A stretch of DNA of 15,597 nucleotides from JBCBZH01 sp039815415. GTDB lineage: Bacteria; Bacteroidota; Rhodothermia; Rhodothermales; Rubricoccaceae. The stretch lies in NCBI GenBank assembly GCA_039815415.1, contig JBCBZH010000074.1, positions 1 to 15,597 of the forward strand, in the 5' to 3' direction. Position 1 is the first letter of the stretch, and every line of letters begins with the position of its first letter. Shown here one piece after another: positions 1 to 7,529 of the stretch. The notes under the pieces are model-generated. The model ran no database searches. It worked only from the letters and a program-made list of their open reading frames with translations, and was not told the DNA's origin. Both the position numbers and the translations under genes were made by a program.

Positions 1-720
1 ATGCTCTTCGAGCTGCTTCTCGGTCTGATGCGCGAGGCTTTCCGCATTATTCTTGGCTTGATGCCCTTTCGGGCATGGGACGGTGATGAGTCTGGGCAGG
101 TCATCGGGGTGGTGAAGGACTTTCACTATGCCGGGCTCCGGTATGCCATCGATCCGCTGGTGATCCAGTACAAGCCGGACTGGATGGGGCAGGCCGCCGT
201 CCGATTGGCCGCAGGCGCGGTGCCTGAGGGCATCGAGCACCTCCAGACCACCTTCGAGGCGGCGGCACCGGGCTACACCTTCGAGTACCGGTTCCTCGAT
301 GAGGACATTGATCGCCAGTATCAGGACGAGGCTCGCCTGAGCACCCTGCTCATATTCTTTGCGGGTGTGGCGGTGTTTATCGCCTGTCTCGGCATCTTCG
401 GGCTAGCGGCCCTGGCAGCCGAGCGCCGGCGTCGCGAGATCGGGGTCCGGAAGGTGCTCGGGGCATCGGTCCAGCGCCTGACGGCGATGTTGGCTGGCGA
501 CTTCGTCAAGCTGGTGGCCGTCTCGTTTGTGGTGGCAGCACCGCTGGCGTACCTCGCTATGAGTCGCTGGCTCGAAGGCTTTGCGTACAGTCCAGGCCTT
601 GGAGTGGGAATCTTCGTGCTGGCGGGAGTTGCGGTGTTGGTGGTTTCGCTGCTCACGGTCAGTACCCAGACGCTGCGCGCAGCCACTGCAGATCCCATCC
701 GGGCGCTGCGCGCCGACTAA
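1..720 (+). CDS. ABC transporter permease, FtsX/MacB type, C-terminal part (5' partial)
   Basis: This is the C-terminal third of an inner-membrane MacB/FtsX-like permease; full-length neighbours are about 800 aa, so the true start is very probably upstream of the window. What is visible is the end of the second periplasmic core domain (motif QVIGVVKDFHY at about residues 33-43, and YRFLDEDIDRQY at about 96-107). The final FtsX module follows: a hydrophobic helix around residues 115-138, the cytoplasmic coupling segment AAERRRREIGVRKVLGAS, and two further helices near 165-188 and 200-222. It ends in the family signature ADPIRALRAD. The first 23 residues (MLFELLLGLMREAF...) fit the family poorly compared with the usual VLNEA..R.LG.....G..F segment, so the ATG at position 1 should not be read as a real start. 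Family assignment is secure; substrate is unknown. Confidence 0.85.
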   Translation: MLFELLLGLMREAFRIILGLMPFRAWDGDESGQVIGVVKDFHYAGLRYAIDPLVIQYKPDWMGQAAVRLAAGAVPEGIEHLQTTFEAAAPGYTFEYRFLDEDIDRQYQDEARLSTLLIFFAGVAVFIACLGIFGLAALAAERRRREIGVRKVLGASVQRLTAMLAGDFVKLVAVSFVVAAPLAYLAMSRWLEGFAYSPGLGVGIFVLAGVAVLVVSLLTVSTQTLRAATADPIRALRAD

Positions 721-778
721 TCCCGGTCTCGCCGGCTCGAGCCTCTCGCTGTCACGTTTCTCTTATCCGGTCTCCATC
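721..778 (+). promoter_or_regulatory. intergenic leader before permease A, SD-less, with CGCCGGCTCG motif
   Basis: This 58-nt gap follows the stop of the partial permease. It holds CGCCGGCTCG (730-739), one base different from the word CGCCAGCTCG found in other gaps of the array. The last 30 nt before the ATG at 779 are rich in C and T and contain no purine-rich Shine-Dalgarno sequence. No promoter or terminator could be recognised. The gap is short enough for co-transcription of the two permeases. Confidence 0.35.
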
Positions 779-3169
779 ATGCACTGGTTCAACGTCCGAC
801 TCGCCACCCGCCGACTCCGTCATGATGCGGGATACACGGCCCTCAACGTGGGCGGGCTCGCCATCGGGCTGGCGTGCTGCCTTCTGATTGCTATGTGGGC
901 GCACGGCGAGCGGACGCACGACAGGTTCCACACTCAGAGCGAGCGCCTGTATCGTCTCAATAAGGTCCACACGCTGCCGACGGGAGAGCAGGACCACGAG
1001 GCGCTGTCCTCTGGGCCGATGGCGCCGACTCTGGTGGCGGACTTCCCCGAAGTGGAGGCGGCGGTACGCATCCTGCCGTGGTTCGCCGATGTCCTTCTGC
1101 AGCGCGGTGAGACGGCGCTGCCCATCTCCGACGTGACGTTCGCCGACGCGAACCTCTTCGAGGTGTTCGATTATCAGCTGCTCCACGGAGACCCGGGGAC
1201 TGCGCTCGAGGCGCCGCTCTCGATGGTTCTCACTGAGCAATTGGCCCGCACCTTCTTCGGAGACGCCGACCCGATGGGGCAGGCGCTTGTTGGGCAGGGC
1301 GACCTGACGTACACGGTGACTGGCATCGTGGAGGACACGCCAGCAGCCTCGCACCTGCAATACAACGCATTCGTCTCGTGGGCGAGCGTTGCACCGGGAG
1401 AAGGCGGGCTGGAAATGGGCTGGCTGATGCGGTGGCTCCCTCAGTCCATGTTCACCTACGTGCTGCTCCAGCCGGAGGCCGATGTCGCCGCGTTGGAGGC
1501 GAAGCTGCCAGGCTTCATGGAGACGCACTTCCCGGAACGTGCCGAACAGTACCAGCTCTACTTGCAGCCGCTCGAGGACATCTACCTCAACTCGACACAC
1601 ATCCTCTACCAGCGTAGTGTGATCCTGGGAAATCAGATGTACGTCACGGTTCTCAGCGTCGTCGCTCTGCTGATTCTGCTCATCGCGTGCGTCAACTTCA
1701 TGAACCTAGCGACGGCTCGGGCGGGGCGGCGAGCTGGCGAAGTCGGAATTCGGAAGTCCGTCGGCGCGCAGCGCGCGCAACTCATCGTTCAGTTTCTCGG
1801 GGAGGCCTTCGTGCTGATTGGGCTGAGCCTCGGGCTGGCGCTCCTGCTGGTGGAGGCTACACGGCCTGTGTTCAACACGCTGCTCGGGACCTCCATGGAG
1901 GCCTTCGCGTGGGCTACGCCGTCGGTGCTTGCGGCCGTCCTCGGGTTGGGGTTGGTCGTCGGGCTAGCGGCGGGGCTGTACCCGGCAGTTGTGCTCTCGG
2001 CGTTTCGGCCCTCGCGGGCGTTGAAGCACGACGTGGATGGGGGCGGGCGCCGCTTCCGCCAAGTGCTGGTGACGGCGCAGTTCGCCGCGTCGATTGCCCT
2101 CCTTTCCGGGACGGCACTGGTGGTTCAGCAGATGCGCTACGTCCAGTCCGAGAACGCCGGCTATGACCGGGAGCAGATCGTTGTACTGCCGACCGGTCCA
2201 ACGAGCGTTTCCGATCAGGTCGATGCGTTCAAGGAAGAGGTGTTGCGCCACCCCTCAATCGTTCAGGTGAGTGCCTCGAGCAATGTGCCGGGCGAGAGCA
2301 TAGGGACGTACGGCATCGAGCCAGAAGGACATGCAGACGAGGAGGGAATGACTGCAGCGATGCTCATGCTCGACGATGCCGAGTTCATGGAAACCTATGG
2401 GCTCACGATGGCATCGGGGCGGTTCTTCGACGGGACGCGTGCGGCGGATTCCAGCGCCGTTGTCCTCAATGAAGCGATGATCCGAAGCCTGGGCTGGACA
2501 GAGGCTATAGGCCGCCGGTTTGATGTGTCTGGTGAGCTGGAAGGTGGGAGGGTCATCGGCGTCGTGGGGGATTTCCAGGTGACGTCGATGCATCAGGAGA
2601 TTGAGCCCCTAGTGATGGTTCTTCAGCCGAGGCCCGACAAAGTCTCGATCCGTGTGGCTGGCGGTGCGGCGGCAGGAGCCCTCTCGCACCTGCGCGCGAC
2701 ATGGGAGCGCTTCGAGACGCGGTACCCGTTCGAGTACACCTTCCTTGACGACGCCTTCGCGGAGTTGTATCAATCCGACCGACGGCTGATGCAGACGCTG
2801 AGTGTGTTCGCGGCACTGGCAGTGCTCATCGCGTGCCTGGGCCTGCTCGGGCTGGCGGCGTACACCGCAGAGCGGCGAAAGAAGGAGATCGGCGTGCGGA
2901 AGGTTCTTGGAGCCGGTGTTCCCTCGATTGTGGGCCTGCTCGCACGCGACTACCTCAAGCTCGTCGCTGTCGGGTTCGTGGTGGCGGTTCCGCTGGCCTA
3001 CATCGCGGCAGAGCGGTGGCTGTCTTCGTTCGTGTACCGGATAGACGTGGGCGCCAGCTCGTTCGCCCTCGCCGGGGGCATTGTGCTGGCGGTGGTGGGG
3101 TTGACCGTGGGGCTGCACGCCCTTCGCGCCGCGGGTGCCGACCCAATCCGGGCGTTGCGAGCCGGGTAG
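779..3169 (+). CDS. ABC transporter permease A, FtsX/MacB type, full length
   Basis: This 796-aa inner-membrane permease has two MacB-like halves. Transmembrane helix 1 lies at about residues 21-41 (LNVGGLAIGLACCLLIAMW). A first periplasmic core domain follows to about 285, then four helices between about 288 and 448 carrying the first FtsX coupling motif (GEVGIRKSVGA). A second periplasmic domain spans about 450-670 (VIGVVGDFQV, YTFLDDAFAELY). A final three-helix FtsX module starts near 674 with AERRKKEIGVRKVLGAG and ends ADPIRALRAG. The ATG at 779 was chosen because MHWFNVRLATRRLRHDAGY aligns with the N-termini of the other permeases; the frame is open further upstream to 581, but that extension overlaps the previous gene. 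The family couples ATP hydrolysis by a separate ATPase to work on periplasmic or outer-membrane substrates (MacB, LolCE, FtsX); the substrate here cannot be predicted. Confidence 0.93.
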   Translation: MHWFNVRLATRRLRHDAGYTALNVGGLAIGLACCLLIAMWAHGERTHDRFHTQSERLYRLNKVHTLPTGEQDHEALSSGPMAPTLVADFPEVEAAVRILPWFADVLLQRGETALPISDVTFADANLFEVFDYQLLHGDPGTALEAPLSMVLTEQLARTFFGDADPMGQALVGQGDLTYTVTGIVEDTPAASHLQYNAFVSWASVAPGEGGLEMGWLMRWLPQSMFTYVLLQPEADVAALEAKLPGFMETHFPERAEQYQLYLQPLEDIYLNSTHILYQRSVILGNQMYVTVLSVVALLILLIACVNFMNLATARAGRRAGEVGIRKSVGAQRAQLIVQFLGEAFVLIGLSLGLALLLVEATRPVFNTLLGTSMEAFAWATPSVLAAVLGLGLVVGLAAGLYPAVVLSAFRPSRALKHDVDGGGRRFRQVLVTAQFAASIALLSGTALVVQQMRYVQSENAGYDREQIVVLPTGPTSVSDQVDAFKEEVLRHPSIVQVSASSNVPGESIGTYGIEPEGHADEEGMTAAMLMLDDAEFMETYGLTMASGRFFDGTRAADSSAVVLNEAMIRSLGWTEAIGRRFDVSGELEGGRVIGVVGDFQVTSMHQEIEPLVMVLQPRPDKVSIRVAGGAAAGALSHLRATWERFETRYPFEYTFLDDAFAELYQSDRRLMQTLSVFAALAVLIACLGLLGLAAYTAERRKKEIGVRKVLGAGVPSIVGLLARDYLKLVAVGFVVAVPLAYIAAERWLSSFVYRIDVGASSFALAGGIVLAVVGLTVGLHALRAAGADPIRALRAG

Positions 3170-3206
3170 AGAATCCACGGCAGAGGCGCCAGCTCGATGT
3201 CTCAGG

Positions 3207-3245
3207 CTGTGCGCGGGCGCACACCCGACGCGCGCCCACGCACAG
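3207..3245 (+). repeat. GC-rich hairpin repeat R1
   Basis: This is a 39-nt imperfect inverted repeat lying 37 nt after the stop of permease A. CTGTGCG (3207-3213) pairs with CGCACAG (3239-3245). After one C/A mismatch, GGGCGC (3215-3220) pairs with GCGCCC (3232-3237), leaving an 11-nt loop. Related copies lie at 4238-4276 and 12451-12494. No T-run follows, so a classical intrinsic terminator is not supported. It could be a transcript-end or mRNA-stabilising hairpin, a protein-binding palindrome, or a REP-like dispersed repeat. Confidence 0.7.
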
Positions 3246-3336
3246 CACACCGGCCCAATCGGGCTGTTTGACGGGCTGGTGACACTCGGCAGGGTCTTCG
3301 CCGGGGGCGGGGCACACCTCAACCGCTGCACCAGTC
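3246..3336 (+). promoter_or_regulatory. leader of the small secreted protein, homologous to the DUF6624 gene leader
   Basis: This stretch after hairpin R1 shares ordered blocks with the stretch after hairpin R2 (4277-4368). A CCAAT-containing block lies at 3252-3270, and GGCAGGGTCTTCGCC at 3288-3302. The distance from hairpin end to the GGCAGGG block is 42 nt in both leaders, and the block-to-ATG distance is 49 versus 50 nt. A shared promoter or 5' UTR element is likely, but no confident -33/-7 boxes could be named. No Shine-Dalgarno sequence precedes the ATG at 3337. Confidence 0.4.
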
Positions 3337-3780
3337 ATGCCCTACGTGCTCACTCTCTTGGTCCTCGCCAGCTCGTTGGCTCTTCGCCCTGAGCCGGGGT
3401 CGATGGAGAGGCCTGACCGGCAGATGCAAGACGCCGAGGCCGCTGCCGACTCGGTCTTCTTTCTCGTGAGCGGATCGCTGCCGTGCGACGCGTTCGAGCC
3501 CATCATGGAGAGTCTCGTTCGGCGCTCCGATGTGCGGGAGTTCGTCGGGTCTGATTGCTCCCGTGGCCAGATGGATATGGTGGTGGAGTTCGAGTTCACC
3601 TCCGAGTATGAGCTGATGCGGTGGCAAGTCGATAAAGACACGCGTGCGTTGTTGGCTCCGGTCTTCCGCACACTGAAACCACTCCGGCTCCAGATTCGCG
3701 CGACGCCCCGCGACCCAACGGCCTTCCGATGCAACCGGCGGTGCGAGGCGATTCCGAGATCCTCGCCATCTGGCCGCTGA
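3337..3780 (+). CDS. small putative exported protein of unknown function
   Basis: This 147-aa protein is not recognised. The first 16 or so residues (MPYVLTLLVLASSLAL) form a short hydrophobic stretch that could be a signal peptide or anchor, although it lacks a basic n-region. The middle (residues 37-120) looks like a folded alpha/beta domain, with SVFFLVSGSLPCDAF, MDMVVEFEF and a C-terminal basic segment LKPLRLQIRATPRD. Four cysteines (C50, C74, C132, C136) could form disulfides if it is exported. The last 15 residues (NRRCEAIPRSSPSGR) have a different character from the rest, so the end may have been altered by a frameshift near 3729. It lies between permease A and a permease remnant, with a leader homologous to that of the DUF6624 gene. 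Codon use resembles the neighbours, which supports a real gene, but function is unknown. Confidence 0.6.
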   Translation: MPYVLTLLVLASSLALRPEPGSMERPDRQMQDAEAAADSVFFLVSGSLPCDAFEPIMESLVRRSDVREFVGSDCSRGQMDMVVEFEFTSEYELMRWQVDKDTRALLAPVFRTLKPLRLQIRATPRDPTAFRCNRRCEAIPRSSPSGR

Positions 3781-3817
3781 AGACCTGTCGGACTCCTCTG
3801 CTGAAGCGCTCGCACCC

Positions 3818-4235
3818 ATGGTCTTCAGCATCCGCCGCGTTGCCTTTCGCAGCCACCGGCGCAATCGTGGGTTTGCAGTACTCAACGTAGTCGGGCTGGC
3901 GATCGTCATCGCTTGCTTCGACCTGTTCGGGCTGGCGGCGCACGCGGCCGCGCAGCGGACCAAAGAGATCGGCGTTCGGCGCGTGCTTGGTGCAACGTTG
4001 GCCCAGAAAGTCGTCCTGCTCACATGCAACGTGGTAGTGCTGGTCGGCATCGCGCTGGCGGTCCCTGTGGTCGTGTTCGGCATGTCGCGTTGGCTGGATG
4101 CCTTTACATACCGGGTAGCGCTCGGGTGGGAGCCGCTCGCGCTGGCGGGTGCTGGCCGTGGCCGTGCTCGCGGTGGGCGGTCACGCCGTTCGCGCGGCCC
4201 TCGCCGATCCGGTTCAGGCGCTGCGGTCTGAATAG
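3818..4235 (+). pseudogene. FtsX/MacB permease remnant: internal deletion plus frameshift
   Basis: The first 25 codons (MVFSIRRVAFRSHRRNRGFA, VLNVV) match the N-terminus of the permeases starting at 7530 and 9959. The sequence then jumps directly into the C-terminal FtsX module: GLAIVIACFDLFGLAAHAAA, QRTKEIGVRRVLGATLAQ, then VVVFGMSRWLDAFTYRV. Both periplasmic domains and helices 2-5 are gone. The join lies at GGGCTGGCG (3893-3901). A second lesion, a net +1 shift around 4145-4150, makes the original frame end early at the TGA at 4229-4231. Reading the next frame from 4149 restores the family ending (GGHAVRAALADPVQALRSE, then TAG at 4233-4235). The closest relative in the window is the permease at 9959-12367. 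A residual two- to three-helix peptide might still be made, but loss of function is the simplest reading. Confidence 0.88.
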
Positions 4236-4237
4236 CT

Positions 4238-4276
4238 CTGTGCGGGCGCGCACGACGAGTGTGCGCCAGCGCACAG
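4238..4276 (+). repeat. GC-rich hairpin repeat R2
   Basis: This 39-nt inverted repeat begins 3 nt after the ancestral stop of the permease remnant. CTGTGCG (4238-4244) pairs with CGCACAG (4270-4276), and GGCGCGCAC (4245-4253) pairs with GTGTGCGCC (4259-4267) with one G-T wobble. There is a 2-nt bulge (AG) and a 5-nt loop (GACGA). It has the same length as R1. It shares the 19-nt block GACGAGTGTGCGCCAGCGC exactly with R3. No T-run follows. Confidence 0.75.
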
Positions 4277-4368
4277 CGCGAGCGGCGATCTGGGCCAATT
4301 GAGGCTGTTGGGGCCGCTGGCAGGGTCTTCGCCAGCTCGAGACAGACACTCACATTCCCACCCCTGAC
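4277..4368 (+). promoter_or_regulatory. leader of the DUF6624-like gene
   Basis: This leader parallels 3246-3336. It has a CCAAT-containing block at 4292-4311, GGCAGGGTCTTCGCC at 4319-4333, and then the recurring word CGCCAGCTCG at 4330-4339, 29 nt before the ATG. The final 15 nt (CACATTCCCACCCCTGAC-type sequence) are C-rich with no Shine-Dalgarno sequence. Conservation of order and spacing with the other leader suggests a shared promoter or transcript leader; the exact promoter is not identified. Confidence 0.4.
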
Positions 4369-5070
4369 ATGCGGTTCGCGGTTCTCGCCCTCGTCTTCTG
4401 GATCAGCCTATCGCCCGCTCGAGGCCAGGCCCACGAGCTGGCGCCCGAGACCCAGGCCTCGCTGCGGGCCGAGATCGAAGACATGCTCGCCTGGGATCAG
4501 CGGGTGCGCTACATGAACACCGTCGGCACGTTCGATCCAGAGGTCGCTGATCGCATCGGTCGCCAGCTGGCTGCGATGCCCATCGAGCGAAATTTCGCCG
4601 TGTCCGACTCCCTGAAGAAGGTGGCGCAAGAGCGGCTGACGCCAGCGGAGAAGGATTCCCTCAAGGCGCTATGGCACCGCGTCGATCTCGAGAACATCCA
4701 GCGCCTCCGCGAGATCGTGGCCGCGCATGGCTGGCCGGACACCACGCGCATCGGTGGATCCTCAAATCCGTTCATCTTCCTGCTGCACACGCATCCAGAT
4801 ACCCTGGAGGCCATGCTGCCTATGCTCCGGATAGAGGTCCTGGAGGGGCGGATGCCGCCGCGCCAGTACGCGATGAGTGTCGACAAGTCGCGGCAAATCC
4901 GAGGCGAGGCCCAGCTCTATGGAACCGCGGGTGTATTCGACCCCACAACCCGCACTGTGGGGCCGCCTCAAGTCGAGAGCATCGCCGAGACCAACGCGGC
5001 CCGGCGTGAGATCGGGCTGGCGCCGCTGGACGAGTACGAGGAGGTCGCCAGCCCGTCCTCCCATCGCTGA
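4369..5070 (+). CDS. exported DUF6624-like protein
   Basis: This is a 233-aa protein with a likely Sec signal peptide (MRFAVLALVFWISLSPARG, cleavage near residue 19-20). The mature part has features of the DUF6624 family: a helical region ending in DLENIQRLREIVAAHGWPD (about 106-124), a central segment with histidines at 140 and 142 (FLLHTHPD), a helix over 147-170, the QLYGTAG motif (182-188), and a C-terminal IAETNAARREIGLAPLDEY block (205-223). The biochemical role of DUF6624 proteins is unknown to me. The family match is by motif memory, not a search. It is followed after 35 nt by permease B and is probably co-transcribed with it, so a periplasmic accessory role for the permeases is possible but unproven. 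The ATG at 4369 is chosen because it gives an intact signal peptide. Confidence 0.8.
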   Translation: MRFAVLALVFWISLSPARGQAHELAPETQASLRAEIEDMLAWDQRVRYMNTVGTFDPEVADRIGRQLAAMPIERNFAVSDSLKKVAQERLTPAEKDSLKALWHRVDLENIQRLREIVAAHGWPDTTRIGGSSNPFIFLLHTHPDTLEAMLPMLRIEVLEGRMPPRQYAMSVDKSRQIRGEAQLYGTAGVFDPTTRTVGPPQVESIAETNAARREIGLAPLDEYEEVASPSSHR

Positions 5071-5105
5071 CCTGAGACCCTCGCTCGCACCCACTCTGAC
5101 TCAAG

Positions 5106-7493
5106 ATGTCTTTCTCATCCCTTCGCTACACGCTCCGCAGCCTGGCCCGGCGTCCGGGCACGACGCTGATCCACACCGGCGGGCTGGCGGTCGGGATCGC
5201 CTGCTGCTTCCTCGCCCTGCTTTACGTGCAGGATGAGCGGAGCTATGACCGCTTTCACGAGGATGCAGAGAACATCTTCGCGGTCCGGAAGGCGTTTCAG
5301 TTTGGAGACCAGCAGATGAACCTGTTGGTCGCCAGCGATGAGGATGTGGACGCCCTGAAAATGGGGGCTCCTGGTGTGCTGGCGGTAGCCCCCACACGGG
5401 AGCAATCCGGAATCGTTCGTATGCCAGGCCAGGATGAGGGCATTGAGGTTGAGGCCGCTCGATTCGCGGATGCGTCCTTCTTCGACGTGTTCACGTTTCC
5501 CCTGCTTTCGGGCAACCCGGCGACCGCGCTCTCCTCTCCAAACCAGACCCTTCTTTCGGAATCGCTTGCCCAGACGCTGTTCGGGACCGCCGATGTGATC
5601 GGGGAACTCGTGACTCTCGAACGGACCAGTGGAGGACTCAAAGATTCGCTTCCCCTCGAACTGACGATCAGTGGTGTCGTCTTGGATCCCCCCAAGGCGT
5701 CGTCGATTTCCTTCCAGCTTCTGATCTCAGGGTCAACACCCGTGGCGTCATCAGAGGGGCCTCGACCCATGCTGGATGGGGGAGACCCGACGTACGTGCG
5801 GCTTGCATCGGCGGCGGACACGACAGCGGCGATTGCGGCGATGAACGCGACGACCGGAACCGAGAACAACACCGTCATGGGTCAGAAGACAACGACCTAC
5901 ATGCCGGCTCTCGTCGACGAGCATCTGGAAGGAAGCACCGGTGGGATGACTGGAAACCCTGCGTATCTGACGCTCTTCTCCGCTGTCGCGGCTCTCATCC
6001 TGCTGCTCGCGTGCATCAACTATGCGAACTTGGCGACAGCGCTGGCCGCGTATCGGGCCACGGAAGTGGGCGTGCGGAAAGCGCTAGGGGCCGGGCGACG
6101 CCAGCTCGGAGCACAGTTCCTCGGTGAGGCGCTGTTGCTCGCCACTGCGGCCGGAGCCGCAGCCCTCGCGCTGACGGCTCTGGTGCTGCCCGTGTTCAAT
6201 GCGTTCTTCGACAAGGACGTCTCGCTGACGACGCTTCCAGTCCCGTTGATCTTGGGCATGGGCGGCATTGTCGCGCTGGCGGGCCTCGTAGCCGGGCTCT
6301 ATCCGGCGCTCGTGCTGACACGTTTCCAGCCGGCGCGTGTGCTTTCCGGTTTGACAACCACCGGACGGAGTGGGGCGATGGTCCGACGTGGGCTGGTGGT
6401 GTTCCAGTTCACCGTTACAACGATCCTCCTTGGAGGGACCCTTCTCGTGGCCGGTCAACTCGACTCCGTGCGGTCGCGCGACCTCGGGTTCCAGGGAGAT
6501 CAAGTGGTGGTCCTGGACCTTCAGGCGCAGCGGCTGTCCAGTCAGCGCAACGTGCTCAAGAACGCGATAGCAGCAGTATCGAGCGTCGAGCGAGCTAGTG
6601 TCACATCTGGGACGCCGGGCGGAGTACGGACAGGCATCCAGATCTCGCCTCCAGGGACAGAAGATGATCCGACAGATGACGTGTTCTCACTCCTCATCGA
6701 GGCCGACGCTGCGTTCCAGTCCACCCTAGGTCTTCAGCTAGTCGCGGGCTCGTGGTACTCCGACGAGGCCTCGGCAACGGTTCTAAATGAGAGTGCTGCG
6801 CGTGTTCTAGGCATTATGACGGCCGACCCGGCGGAAGCGGTCGGCCAGATGCTCGGTACAACCGAAGTCGTGGGGGTTGTGAGGGATTTCCACATGACCG
6901 ATCTGCGCCAGGAGATCATGCCGATGCAGTTCCTGCCCGTTCCCGAGGTCATGACGGAGACGCAGCTCGCGGTCAAGATCGATGGGTCGCAAGCCGAGGA
7001 GGCACTCTCCGACATCGAAGGAGTGTGGAAAGCCACGGTTCCTGAGTATCCCTTCGCGCCCGAGTTTGTGGACGACCAGTTTGCGGACCAGCTTCGCAGA
7101 GATCGTCAGCTCGGTCAGATGTTCGGCCTCTTCGCAGGCATAGCTGTCCTACTGGCCTGCTTTGGAATGTTCGGCCTCGCCGCCCACGCTGCAGAGCGTC
7201 GAACGAAGGAATTTGGCGTGCGTAAAGTGTTGGGCGCCAGCGTATCTGGGCTGGTGGCTCGCCTGTCGCGCGAGTTCGTGGCACTCGTGGTTCTCGCGCT
7301 CGTGTTAGCGGCACCCGTCGTTGCCATCGGGGCGCGACGGTGGCTGGAGGGCTTTGCTTACCCAGCCGCTGTGGAGCCAGGCGTGTTCGTCGCTCTGGCA
7401 GCTGGCGTGCTCGTGCTGGCGCTTGCTACAGTCAGTGTCCACGCGCTCCGCGTCGCGCTGGCGGATCCAGTTCAGTCGCTTCGCTCAGAGTAG
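5106..7493 (+). CDS. ABC transporter permease B, FtsX/MacB type, full length
   Basis: This 795-aa permease has the same two-module plan as permease A. Helix 1 is at about residues 20-41 (HTGGLAVGIACCFLALLYV), and the first periplasmic core domain runs to about 285. Helices 2-5 lie between about 287 and 448 with the coupling motif TEVGVRKALGAGRRQL. The second periplasmic domain spans about 450-668 (EVVGVVRDFHMTDL), and the last FtsX module starts near 672 with AERRTKEFGVRKVLGAS, where Phe replaces the usual Ile. It ends ADPVQSLRSE. The start at ATG 5106 gives MSFSSLRYTLRSLARRPGTT, matching the family N-terminus, and lies 35 nt after the DUF6624-like gene. Among the full-length members its first periplasmic domain differs markedly, for example in the serine- and threonine-rich stretch around residues 195-270. 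Substrate and partner are unknown. Confidence 0.93.
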   Translation: MSFSSLRYTLRSLARRPGTTLIHTGGLAVGIACCFLALLYVQDERSYDRFHEDAENIFAVRKAFQFGDQQMNLLVASDEDVDALKMGAPGVLAVAPTREQSGIVRMPGQDEGIEVEAARFADASFFDVFTFPLLSGNPATALSSPNQTLLSESLAQTLFGTADVIGELVTLERTSGGLKDSLPLELTISGVVLDPPKASSISFQLLISGSTPVASSEGPRPMLDGGDPTYVRLASAADTTAAIAAMNATTGTENNTVMGQKTTTYMPALVDEHLEGSTGGMTGNPAYLTLFSAVAALILLLACINYANLATALAAYRATEVGVRKALGAGRRQLGAQFLGEALLLATAAGAAALALTALVLPVFNAFFDKDVSLTTLPVPLILGMGGIVALAGLVAGLYPALVLTRFQPARVLSGLTTTGRSGAMVRRGLVVFQFTVTTILLGGTLLVAGQLDSVRSRDLGFQGDQVVVLDLQAQRLSSQRNVLKNAIAAVSSVERASVTSGTPGGVRTGIQISPPGTEDDPTDDVFSLLIEADAAFQSTLGLQLVAGSWYSDEASATVLNESAARVLGIMTADPAEAVGQMLGTTEVVGVVRDFHMTDLRQEIMPMQFLPVPEVMTETQLAVKIDGSQAEEALSDIEGVWKATVPEYPFAPEFVDDQFADQLRRDRQLGQMFGLFAGIAVLLACFGMFGLAAHAAERRTKEFGVRKVLGASVSGLVARLSREFVALVVLALVLAAPVVAIGARRWLEGFAYPAAVEPGVFVALAAGVLVLALATVSVHALRVALADPVQSLRSE

Positions 7494-7529
7494 CTCTATC
7501 CGCAAACTCGACTTTCCACCCCTCGTTCC
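7494..7529 (+). promoter_or_regulatory. intergenic leader between permeases B and C
   Basis: The gap is 36 nt. The sequence 7501-7510 (CGCAAACTCG) is a two-mismatch version of CGCCAGCTCG, 7 nt after the stop. A C/T-rich run (TTTCCACCCCTCGTTCC) directly precedes the ATG at 7530. There is no Shine-Dalgarno sequence and no terminator-like hairpin, so co-transcription is likely. Confidence 0.35.

Noticed and set aside
581..778. Upstream extension of permease A to an ATG at 581
   Set aside because: It would overlap the preceding permease by 140 nt, and the added residues do not match any family member; the ATG at 779 aligns with all paralogues.
3207..4276. R1 and R2 as intrinsic terminators
   Set aside because: The stems are strong but no T-run follows either one, so a classical Rho-independent terminator is not supported, though a role at transcript ends is not excluded.
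3319..4353. Long minus-strand open frame of 344 codons across the hypothetical gene and the remnant
   Set aside because: Its translation is Arg/Ser/Ala/Thr-rich with no family features, and it lies opposite recognisable permease and exported-protein coding sequence; such shadows are common in GC-rich DNA.
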